Below are positions 8,423 to 14,676 of a DNA stretch of 19,611 nt, one piece after another; position 1 is the first letter of the stretch; each line of letters opens with the position of its first letter. Position numbers and translations under genes: made by a program. Below the pieces are notes generated by a model. That model had not been told where the DNA came from. It saw only the letters and a list, made by a program, of their open reading frames with translations, and made no database searches. Source of the DNA: an uncultured Prevotellaceae bacterium (GTDB lineage Bacteria; Bacteroidota; Bacteroidia; Bacteroidales; Bacteroidaceae); contig CALGGJ010000033.1 in assembly GCA_937915745.1 (NCBI GenBank), positions 1 to 19,611 of the forward strand. The letters are read 5' to 3'.

Positions 8423-9372
8423 AGTGGTTGTTTATTGTTGATGTTGGCAATGCAGATGCGCAGGCTGTCGGTCCAGTATGGCACCTTGATGCCGAATGTC
8501 TGTTTTATCTTAGTCTTGTCGAGCACAGAGAAGGCCGGACGTTTCACTGGCGACGGGAATTCATCGGAATGGCATGGCTGTATGTCACAATCGTGGTGAC
8601 CCGCATAGTCGGCTATCATCTTCGTGAAGTCATACCACGAACATACGCCTTCGTTACTGAAATGATAGACACCCGAATGAAGATAGGCTGACGCTGTGGG
8701 GTTAGCGGTCGGCGTGTCACCAATTCGTGACAATCGTGTTCGTCTATAGTCCTCGACAACCGTGGCTATGGCTTGTGCCAGGTCGTAGGCGTATGTAGGC
8801 GTACCCACCTGGTCGAACACCACCTTCAGTTGTGGTTTGGTGGCCGTAAGTCCCAGCATGGTCTTGCAGAAGTTCTTGCCAAACTCTGAATAGAGCCATG
8901 CCGTACGTATGATGACGTGGTCGCATCCGGTCCGTACTATGCGTTGTTCGCCGTGCAGTTTGGTCAGGCCATACACACCGGTCGGCGTTCCTTGTTGGTC
9001 TTCCTTGCATGGGGTGTTGTATGGTTCTTTGCCAAACACATAATCGGTAGATATCTGTATGAGCAGTCCCCCTGCTTCTTTCATGGCCACGGCCAGGTTC
9101 TCGGGTGCTTCGGCATTGAGTTTCTCGGCCAGTGGCTGGTTGGTTTCGGCAGCATCCACATTGGTATATGCGGCACAGTTGACCACAACCTGCACGTCCC
9201 TCTCCCTCACGATGGCCCTCACGGCATCGATGTCGGTGATGTCGAGATACGTGGTTGTCAGCCCTTCCACTTCGTTCACATCGGTGAAGATGTAGTTGTC
9301 GCCGGCCTGACGTGCAACGATACGCATCTCGTTGCCCAGCTGTCCGTTAGCACCTGTCACAAGTATGTTCAT
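8419..9372 (-). CDS. rfbD: dTDP-4-dehydrorhamnose reductase (copy 1), with in-frame repeat insertion
   Basis: This is the last step of dTDP-L-rhamnose synthesis, an NAD(P)H-dependent reduction. MNILVTGANGQLG at the start is the Rossmann motif, and this ATG (9370-9372) was chosen over one 24 bases upstream because the family begins here. STDYVFG (108-114) and YGLTK (Tyr134, Lys138) form the active site. HSDEFPSPVKRP and the KVPYWTDSL end are typical of Bacteroidales RmlD. Between VVEDY and SGVYHFSNEG (residues about 210-231) there are roughly 20 extra residues whose DNA (8698-8746) matches repeat sequence also present in copy 2. The protein is 317 aa, against about 285-300 usual. Confidence 0.95.
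   Translation of the reverse strand: MNILVTGANGQLGNEMRIVARQAGDNYIFTDVNEVEGLTTTYLDITDIDAVRAIVRERDVQVVVNCAAYTNVDAAETNQPLAEKLNAEAPENLAVAMKEAGGLLIQISTDYVFGKEPYNTPCKEDQQGTPTGVYGLTKLHGEQRIVRTGCDHVIIRTAWLYSEFGKNFCKTMLGLTATKPQLKVVFDQVGTPTYAYDLAQAIATVVEDYRRTRLSRIGDTPTANPTASAYLHSGVYHFSNEGVCSWYDFTKMIADYAGHHDCDIQPCHSDEFPSPVKRPAFSVLDKTKIKQTFGIKVPYWTDSLRICIANINNKQPL
8698..8746 (-). repeat. repeat-derived insertion inside rfbD copy 1
   Basis: Read on the minus strand, this stretch contains ACGAACACGA followed by GACACGCCGACCGCTAACC. Both pieces recur in rfbD copy 2 (15350-15422), and the first also occurs in the noncoding spacer after rfbC copy 2 (14600-14617). It encodes residues absent from typical RmlD and keeps the frame open. 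Confidence 0.65.
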
Positions 9373-9448
9373 ATTTCGCAAGTTGGTGTATAACACAAAC
9401 CCTTAAATCGGAGATTGGGAATCAGTCCATGTCGCTGACCGCTCAACG

Positions 9449-10363
9449 CTAATCGTTCATGAGCGTGCCTGAATTGACCTCCTCTTTGAGCTCGTCGATA
9501 ACCTTGAGCAGATATTGTCCGTATTGGTTTTTGAGCATGGGTTGTGCCAGTTGGCGCATACGGTCCTCGTCTATCCATCCCTGCCGGTATGCTATACCTT
9601 CGAGACAGGCAATCTTGAGTCCCTGACGTTTTTCGAGCACTTCCACGTATGTCGATGCTTCGGATAGCGAGTCGTGCGTACCGGTGTCGAGCCATGCGAA
9701 TCCCCTTCCCAGCGTCTGCACCTTCAGTTCACCGTCGTTGAGGAACCGCTGGTTGACGGTTGTGATTTCGTATTCGCCACGTGCCGACGGTTTGATATTC
9801 CTGGCCACGTCCACCACTTTGTTTGGGTAGAAATAGAGGCCTACCACCGCGTAGTTGCTCTTTGGTTTGGCAGGTTTCTCCTCGATGGAGAGGCAGTTGC
9901 CGTTGCGGTCGAACTCGGCCACACCATATCGTTCGGGATCGTTCACCCAGTAGCCGAACACGGTTGCTTTCTTCTCCACCTCGGCTGTATGCACGGCCTC
10001 TTTCAGCATCTTGGTGAATCCGGTTCCCTGGAATATGTTGTCTCCCAGCACGAGGCACACGCTGTCGTTGCCTATGAAGTCGGCTCCGATGGTGAAAGCC
10101 TGTGCCAGTCCGTCGGGCGATGGTTGTTCGGCATAGGTGAAGTGTACGCCGTAGTCGCTGCCGTCGCCCAGCAGTCGTTTGAATCCTGGCAGGTCGTATG
10201 GTGTGGATATGACGAGTATGTCGCGGATGCCGGCAAGCATCAGCACGCTGATGGGATAATACACCATCGGCTTGTCGTAGATGGGCATGAGCTGCTTGCT
10301 GATGCCCTTGGTTATTGGGTAGAGGCGGGTGCCTGAACCGCCTGCCAACACTATTCCCTTCAT
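9449..10363 (-). CDS. rfbA: glucose-1-phosphate thymidylyltransferase
   Basis: The enzyme makes dTDP-glucose from dTTP and glucose-1-phosphate, the first step toward dTDP-rhamnose. MKGIVLAGGSGTRLYPIT at the start carries the nucleotidyltransferase loop (Gly8 to Leu14) with Lys23 downstream. LGDNIFQG (107-113) supplies the metal-binding Asp108, and IEEKP (160-164) is the sugar-binding signature. GRGFAWLDTGTHDSL follows. The ATG at 10361-10363 was chosen because the family begins here; an open frame extends 27 codons further upstream into galE without homology. The length of 304 aa is slightly longer than the usual 290-295, through an extra C-terminal tail. The gap to galE is 10 bases. Confidence 0.96.
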   Translation of the reverse strand: MKGIVLAGGSGTRLYPITKGISKQLMPIYDKPMVYYPISVLMLAGIRDILVISTPYDLPGFKRLLGDGSDYGVHFTYAEQPSPDGLAQAFTIGADFIGNDSVCLVLGDNIFQGTGFTKMLKEAVHTAEVEKKATVFGYWVNDPERYGVAEFDRNGNCLSIEEKPAKPKSNYAVVGLYFYPNKVVDVARNIKPSARGEYEITTVNQRFLNDGELKVQTLGRGFAWLDTGTHDSLSEASTYVEVLEKRQGLKIACLEGIAYRQGWIDEDRMRQLAQPMLKNQYGQYLLKVIDELKEEVNSGTLMND

Positions 10364-10373
10364 TCCGTTCTGT

Positions 10374-11390
10374 TTAGTTTTCGTATCCGTTAGGGTTGTT
10401 CTTCTGGAAGTTCCACGAGTCGCGGCACATGTCGGTGATGTCATACTGAGCTTCCCATCCCAGTTCGGCCTTAGCCTTGGCCGGGTCGCAGTAGCATGTG
10501 GCGATATCGCCGGGGCGTCGTGGTTTGATGACGTACGGCACCTTCAGTCCGTTGGCCTTCTCGAATGCCTTCACCACGTCGAGCACCGAGTATCCGTGTC
10601 CGGTTCCGAGGTTGTAGATTGCCAGTCCGCATTTCTTTTGTATGGCCTGCAGTGCAGCCACGTGTCCGGTTGCAAGGTCCACGACGTGTATGTAGTCGCG
10701 CACTCCGGTTCCGTCGGGTGTAGGATAGTCGTCGCCGAACACACCGAGTTCCTTACGCAGTCCGATGGCTGTCTGTGTGATGTATGGCATGAGGTTGTTT
10801 GGTATGCCGTTAGGGTTTTCGCCTATGAGGCCCGACTTGTGTGCGCCTATCGGGTTGAAGTAGCGCAGCAGCACCACGTTCCACTCGGTATCGGCTTTCT
10901 GCACGTCTATAAGCACCTCTTCGAGCATCGACTTGGTTTGTCCGTAAGGGTTGGTGCAATGTCCTTTAGGGCACTCCTCGGTTATCGGTATCTGTGCAGG
11001 GTCGCCATATACGGTGGCCGACGACGAGAAGATGATGTTCTTGCATCCGTGACGGCGCATGGCGTCGAGCAGCACGAAGGTTGCGTTCATGTTGTTTTCG
11101 TAGTATTCCAGCGGTTTGGCCACCGACTCGCCCACGGCCTTCAGTCCGGCAAAGTGTATGACGGCGTCAATGTGGTTGTCGGCAAACACCTTGTCCATGG
11201 CTTCACGGTCGCGCACGTCGGCTTGGATGAACGGCACCTGCCTGCCAATGATTTTCTCTACCCTGCGCACAGCCTCGGGCTTCGAGTTCACCAGGTTATC
11301 TACTATCACGGTTGAGTGTCCGGCGCGGTCGAGTTCGACTGCCGTGTGCGAGCCTATGTATCCGGCTCCGCCTGTAAGAAGAATATTCAT
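10374..11390 (-). CDS. galE: UDP-glucose 4-epimerase
   Basis: The enzyme interconverts UDP-glucose and UDP-galactose, with NAD bound to a Rossmann fold. MNILLTGGAGYIGSHT (1-16) is the GxxGxxG motif; SSSATVYGDP holds Ser124 and NPYGQTK holds Tyr149 and Lys153. LRYFNPIGAHKSGLIGE and GTGVRDYIHVVDLA are diagnostic GalE segments. The 338-aa length is normal. It could serve both surface polysaccharide synthesis and use of the galactose that the neighbouring GH53 pathway would release; its place between two polysaccharide genes favours the former. Confidence 0.96.
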   Translation of the reverse strand: MNILLTGGAGYIGSHTAVELDRAGHSTVIVDNLVNSKPEAVRRVEKIIGRQVPFIQADVRDREAMDKVFADNHIDAVIHFAGLKAVGESVAKPLEYYENNMNATFVLLDAMRRHGCKNIIFSSSATVYGDPAQIPITEECPKGHCTNPYGQTKSMLEEVLIDVQKADTEWNVVLLRYFNPIGAHKSGLIGENPNGIPNNLMPYITQTAIGLRKELGVFGDDYPTPDGTGVRDYIHVVDLATGHVAALQAIQKKCGLAIYNLGTGHGYSVLDVVKAFEKANGLKVPYVIKPRRPGDIATCYCDPAKAKAELGWEAQYDITDMCRDSWNFQKNNPNGYEN

Positions 11391-11439
11391 AGTTATTGTT
11401 TAGGTTTACTGTTTGTTTGTCGTTCAGTCATGTCCAGGG

Positions 11440-12525
11440 TCATTCCAGTGTGCCGTAGTACTGTGCATACCATTCGGCAAACTGTCGCAGGCCTTGTCGC
11501 AGAGGTGTTGAGGGCCGGAAACCGAAGTCGCGCTCCAGTGCCGAGGTGTCGGCGTATGTCACCGGCACATCGCCCGGCTGCATCGGCACAAGCTGCTTGT
11601 GGCTATCGAAGTCGTAGTCGGCCGGCAGCACACGGGCACGCACCAGCTCCTCCTGCAGTATCGTGACGAAATCGAGCAGGTTTTCGGGCGAGTTGTTTCC
11701 TATATTATATATATGATAAGGTGGGACGGGCAGTCCGTCGTCACCCTTACTGCGTTCGGGTGCATGTTGCATCACACGCAGCACACCCTCCACAATGTCG
11801 TCAACATACGTGAAGTCGCGCTTGCAGTTGCCGTAGTTGAATATCTGTATGGTCTTGCCCTGACGCAGCTTGTCGGTAAACCCGAAGTATGCCATGTCGG
11901 GACGCCCGGCCGGCCCATATACGGTGAAGAACCTCAGTCCGGTCGATGGTATGTCGTATAGCTTCGAATAGGCATGAGCCATCAGTTCGTTGCTCTTCTT
12001 CGTGGCCGCATAGAGCGACACGGGGTTATCCACCTTGTCGTCGGTAGAATACGGAATCTTCTTGTTCGACCCATACACCGAGCTCGACGACGCATACACC
12101 AGGTGCTCCACCGGATTGTGGCGGCAGGCCTCGAGAATATTGAAAAAACCGATGAGGTTAGACTGTATGTACGACTCGGGGTTGGTAATCGAATAGCGCA
12201 CACCGGCCTGAGCCGCCAGGTTCACCACCACCGCCGGCCGGTACTTACCGAAAATAGTGTTCACGTCGGCCGCATCGGCTATGTCGGCGCGGATGAAAGT
12301 CCAACGTGTGGAGTCGGCCTGCTGCCGGCGAGCCAACGCGTCGAGCTGCTCCAGACGTTCGTACTTTATACCCACATCATAGTAGTCGGTTATCGAATCC
12401 ACACCCACCACATGAATGTCGGCATACTCGTTGAGCAACCGTTTCACCAGGTTGCTGCCGATGAATCCGGCCGCACCCGTTACGAGCACAACCTTACCCG
12501 AAAGCGTTATGTTGTATTGAAGCAT
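11440..12525 (-). CDS. UDP-glucuronate 4-epimerase-like NAD-dependent epimerase
   Basis: This extended short-chain dehydrogenase acts on a nucleotide sugar. VTGAAGFIGSNL (16-26) is the NAD-binding loop, VYASSSSVYG (143-152) holds the catalytic Ser, and SLYAATK has Tyr172 and Lys176. GLRFFTVYGPAGRPDMA (196-212) is the segment shared by UDP-glucuronate 4-epimerases of capsule loci (CapI/LspL type), so conversion of UDP-GlcA to UDP-GalA is the best guess. UDP-sugar epimerases of related type cannot be excluded. The 361-aa length is normal. It is the first gene of the minus-strand sugar operon, 49 bases ahead of galE, and the tRNA terminator separates it from tRNA-Ala. Confidence 0.9.
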   Translation of the reverse strand: MLQYNITLSGKVVLVTGAAGFIGSNLVKRLLNEYADIHVVGVDSITDYYDVGIKYERLEQLDALARRQQADSTRWTFIRADIADAADVNTIFGKYRPAVVVNLAAQAGVRYSITNPESYIQSNLIGFFNILEACRHNPVEHLVYASSSSVYGSNKKIPYSTDDKVDNPVSLYAATKKSNELMAHAYSKLYDIPSTGLRFFTVYGPAGRPDMAYFGFTDKLRQGKTIQIFNYGNCKRDFTYVDDIVEGVLRVMQHAPERSKGDDGLPVPPYHIYNIGNNSPENLLDFVTILQEELVRARVLPADYDFDSHKQLVPMQPGDVPVTYADTSALERDFGFRPSTPLRQGLRQFAEWYAQYYGTLE

Positions 12526-12586
12526 AGGTTTGCCTTTATGTTATAGACGTATGGGCGGTAAAACCCGCCTGTGTGACAATCGGCAC

Positions 12587-12628
12587 AAAAAAACAGAGCC
12601 GCAACATTGTGGTCACAATTGTTGCAGC
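12587..12628 (-). terminator. intrinsic terminator downstream of tRNA-Ala
   Basis: Read on the minus strand, a GC-containing stem formed by GCTGCAACA...TTGTG and ACAA...TGTTGCGGC (12598-12628) is followed by TCTG and seven T residues (12587-12593). The stem has one or two bulges but the layout is that of a Rho-independent terminator, and it would insulate the sugar operon from the tRNA transcript. Confidence 0.7.
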
Positions 12629-12687
12629 AGTGCTAAAGCCGTAGTGCTGCCCTTGCACAGGAGCTACAACTTTCGAACTTATGTGTG

Positions 12688-12762
<75 letters not shown>

Positions 12763-12780
12763 TCATGGGTTAAACCGATG

Positions 12781-12811
12781 CAAAGGTAAACATATTTTTT
12801 CAATCCGCAAA
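12781..12811 (-). promoter_or_regulatory. promoter of tRNA-Ala
   Basis: On the minus strand a TTTG -33 box (12808-12811) and a TACCTTTG -7 box (12781-12788) are separated by exactly 19 bases. This matches the Bacteroidota housekeeping consensus TTTG-N19-TAnnTTTG and lies about 20 bases upstream of the tRNA 5' end. Confidence 0.88.
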
Positions 12812-12889
12812 GTTTTTTCATAAAAAAAAACATGATTTATGCACATAAACCCACATCCGCCACCACTAATGCCCCAAACAGTACCAATA

Positions 12890-13034
12890 CCACTCCGCAC
12901 TCACGGGTCCCCGCGACTCCGCACTCACACCGCCGCGACTCCGCACTCACACCGCCGCGACTTTGCACTCACACCACCGCGACTCCGCACTCACACCACC
13001 GAGACTCCGCACTCACAACCCCGCGACTCCAGCC
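12890..13034. repeat. 22-bp tandem repeat, about 6 copies plus a partial leading copy
   Basis: Units of the form CCGCGACTCCGCACTCACAC start at 12911, 12933, 12955, 12977, 12999 and 13021 (the last partial), exactly 22 bases apart and differing at only a few positions. A diverged copy precedes them near 12890. The core ACTCCGCACTC is the same as at 4001-4066. Because 22 is not a multiple of three, the open frames crossing it are an artefact of composition. Confidence 0.9.
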
Positions 13035-13056
13035 ATCGTCATCATTATAGTCTCTC

Positions 13057-13091
13057 TAACCTCTAACCTTTAACCTTTAACCTATAACCTT
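13057..13091. repeat. 7-bp tandem repeat TAACCTT, 5 copies
   Basis: TAACCTC, TAACCTT, TAACCTT, TAACCTA and TAACCTT follow one another without gaps. It is a simple repeat in noncoding DNA between the 22-bp array and the candidate promoter at 13173. No function is evident. Confidence 0.8.
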
Positions 13092-13172
13092 TATATCCCC
13101 TCTTCCTCCATAAATTTAGCACCAAAAACAAAAAAAGTACCAACACTTACCTTATATGTCACTTTAAATTTG

Positions 13173-13215
13173 TACCTTTGCGCGCAGAATAGTCCGCTTC
13201 CACCCCAAGAAGCGG
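13173..13215 (+). promoter_or_regulatory. candidate -7 box followed by a hairpin; no gene directly behind it
   Basis: TACCTTTG at 13173-13180 matches the Bacteroidota -7 box. Fourteen bases on, CCGCTTC (13194-13200) pairs perfectly with GAAGCGG (13209-13215) around an 8-base loop. A -33 TTTG at the right distance is not seen. If active, the transcript would run through the 56-70-bp repeats toward rfbC copy 2, giving a long structured leader or a small RNA. Confidence 0.4.
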
Positions 13216-13344
13216 CAAGCGACATACACAGATGCAGTCTTCAACCACTGACACCATCACCCTCTTGGTTCCTGCCACCCAGCGGAAACCACATACCGGA
13301 GGTGTACCCACACCCCACACCCCACACCCAACACGTCCCCACTT

Positions 13345-13650
13345 CCTCCGTGTCCATCCCCGCTATCCGTGTTCGCTATAATTAACGTTAACGTCATCGT
13401 TATCGTCCCCACCTCATCCGTGTCCATCCCTGCTATCCGTGTTCGCTATAATTAAGGTTAACGTCATCGTTATCCACCCCCTCCGTGTCCATCCCAGCTA
13501 TCCGTGTTCGCTATAATTAATGTTAACGTCATCCTCATCCGTGTCCATCCCCGATATCCGTGTTCGTCATAATTAAGGTTAACGTCATCGTTAACGTCGT
13601 CCTCCTCCGTGTCCATCCCAGCTATCCGTGTTCGTCATAGTTAACATCTC
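13345..13650. repeat. 56-70-bp imperfect direct repeats, 5 copies
   Basis: Each copy reads roughly CCGTGTCCATCCC, then GCTATCCGTGTTCG, TATAATTAA and, in the first four, GTTAACGTCATC. CCGTGTCC occurs at 13348, 13418, 13483, 13539 and 13607, so the period varies (70, 65, 56, 68) mainly in the C-rich links. GTTAAC is itself a palindrome. The copies lie in the gene-free region before the plus-strand operon. The irregular spacing and diverged spacers within the unit argue against CRISPR. Confidence 0.85.
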
Positions 13651-13676
13651 TCCAACCACTACCCAACTCGCCACAT

Positions 13677-13685
13677 GGGGGGGGG
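13677..13685. repeat. G9 homopolymer tract upstream of the gene remnant
   Basis: Nine G residues are followed by TATTTTTA, close to the TACTTTTA that follows the G9 tract at 18825-18833. Such tracts slip in replication. Here no intact gene depends on it. Confidence 0.85.
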
Positions 13686-13834
13686 TATTTTTACACATCC
13701 CCACACTATTCGAAAAGGTCTATCAAGAGACACGGGCCATTGAACTGAAAAACCAAAACATTCCTTTCGAACGCGAAAGGAGGTTTGATTTACTACAGAG
13801 AACTATCAGGGTACTCAATTCTAATTTATTGTAG
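13686..13834 (+). pseudogene. GxxExxY-family (PDDEXK-like) protein remnant
   Basis: The open frame encodes LFEKVYQETRAIELKNQ followed by NIPFERERRFDL, closely resembling the front half of small GxxExxY proteins (family pattern G-L-x-E-K-V-Y-x-x-A-x-x-x-E-L and I-P-F-E-R-E). The first Gly of the naming motif is replaced by Thr, the N-terminal part is missing, and the frame ends at 13834 shortly after, where the family normally continues for about 80 residues. The G9 tract at 13677-13685 lies directly upstream. I read it as a decayed fragment; identification is from memory of the family. Confidence 0.55.
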
Positions 13835-14028
13835 GGATTCCGAAAATGCCCTAAAAGACGAAAAAAGACGAAAATACAGTTTTCGGGTATTTCGAAATTT
13901 TAGGAAGTGTTCGGGATAAATTGCAATTTGGGGATTCCGAAAAAGTACGAAAAGCCGAAAGAAACGAAAATTTTCGGGGAGTTCGCTATTTTAGGAATTG
14001 TTCGGGATTCATACTAAGATAAATTTGG
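13834..14028. repeat. two tandem copies of a 97-bp leader unit
   Basis: Unit A (13834-13930) and unit B (13931-14028) both open with GGGATTCCGAAAA and run through ACGAAAA, TTTTCGGG, ATTTTAGGAA, TGTTCGGGAT and ATTTGG in the same order. The middle of each can fold: CGAAAA with TTTTCG in unit A, and the palindrome CGAAAATTTTCG in unit B. Unit B ends in the candidate promoter of rfbC copy 2, while unit A has a weaker version of that end. Confidence 0.75.
13997..14027 (+). promoter_or_regulatory. candidate promoter of the plus-strand operon
   Basis: ATTG (13997-14000) and TAAATTTG (14020-14027) are spaced by 19 bases and fit TTTG-N19-TAnnTTTG except for the first base. The start of transcription would fall near 14033, leaving only about ten bases before the rfbC ATG, which is short but possible. 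Confidence 0.45.
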
Positions 14029-14043
14029 AATAAACGAAACGAC

Positions 14044-14601
14044 ATGATAAACGTAATTGATACCGCCATTGAGGGCGTTAAGATTATCGAACCAAGGATA
14101 TTTGGGGATAGCAGAGGGTACTTTTATGAAAGCTACTCTCAGCGGGACTTTGAAGAGAAAGTGGGGAGGGTAAATTTTGTGCAGGACAACCAGAGTTTCA
14201 GCCATTATGGTGTGCTGAGAGGACTGCATTTCCAGAAGCCTCCCTATGCGCAGAGTAAACTTGTGCGGGTGATTCAGGGGAAGGTTGTGGATGTGGCTGT
14301 GGATATTCGCAAGGGGTCGCCTACTTTCGGGAAGTATGTGGCAGTGGAGCTAACGGGTGAGAACCACAGGCAGTTCTTTATCCCGAAGGGCTTTGCTCAT
14401 GGTTTTGTGGTGCTCAGTGAGACAGCTCTGTTCCAGTATAAGTGCGACGAGTTCTACCATCCAGAAGCGGAGGGAGCTATCATGTGGAACGACCCGGATT
14501 TGGCGATAGAGTGGCCAGTCAAAGCAGAGGATATAGAGCTAAGTGAGAAGGATAAACGCCATCCTTTGTTTAGAGATTTTGATTCTCCATTTGTTTATTA
14601 A
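14044..14601 (+). CDS. rfbC: dTDP-4-dehydrorhamnose 3,5-epimerase (copy 2)
   Basis: This has the same role as copy 1 at 7853-8422. It is a 185-aa cupin with GYFYES (25-30), the catalytic His62 in LRGLHFQ, Lys72 in SKLVR, VAVDIRKGS and GFAHGF. It differs from copy 1 throughout, with a shorter loop after residue 40. It opens the plus-strand polysaccharide operon and is followed by rfbD copy 2. Having two diverged copies at the ends of two divergent operons suggests the arms have different histories. Confidence 0.96.
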   Translation: MINVIDTAIEGVKIIEPRIFGDSRGYFYESYSQRDFEEKVGRVNFVQDNQSFSHYGVLRGLHFQKPPYAQSKLVRVIQGKVVDVAVDIRKGSPTFGKYVAVELTGENHRQFFIPKGFAHGFVVLSETALFQYKCDEFYHPEAEGAIMWNDPDLAIEWPVKAEDIELSEKDKRHPLFRDFDSPFVY

Positions 14602-14650
14602 CGAACACGAATAACACAAAATTTACGAATCATTCGTGCTATTCGAGCAA
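14600..14650. repeat. ACGAACACGAAT-type repeat in the rfbC-rfbD spacer
   Basis: AACGAACACGAATAACAC follows the rfbC stop codon, then ACGAATCATTCGT, an imperfect palindrome, and GCTATTCG. The first 14 bases match the start of the in-frame insertion in rfbD copy 2 (15349-15362). It looks like a short dispersed element of the host genome. Confidence 0.6.
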
Positions 14651-14676
14651 TTAGAGTGTTAAAATAGTAAAAGAGT

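Noticed and set aside
10329..11315. Plus-strand open frame opposite galE
   Set aside because: Complement of galE, whose motifs are complete; no family resemblance in the antisense product.
12911..13034. Possible CRISPR or coding repeat from the 22-bp array
   Set aside because: Units abut with no spacers, and 22 bases is not a multiple of three, so no repeated peptide is conserved.
13170..13385. Short Pro/Ser-rich open frame in the gene-free region
   Set aside because: It begins inside the -7 box, crosses the hairpin and the C-rich repeats, and has no start context or homology.
13345..13650. Possible CRISPR array from the five repeats
   Set aside because: The shared blocks are longer than the variable parts, spacing is irregular (56 to 70), links are similar C-rich strings rather than unique spacers, and no cas gene is near.
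13675..13746. ATG directly before the G9 tract at 13677 as a phase-variable start
   Set aside because: In the present frame it gives about 23 codons and a stop with no family resemblance; with a changed tract length it only reaches the decayed GxxExxY fragment.
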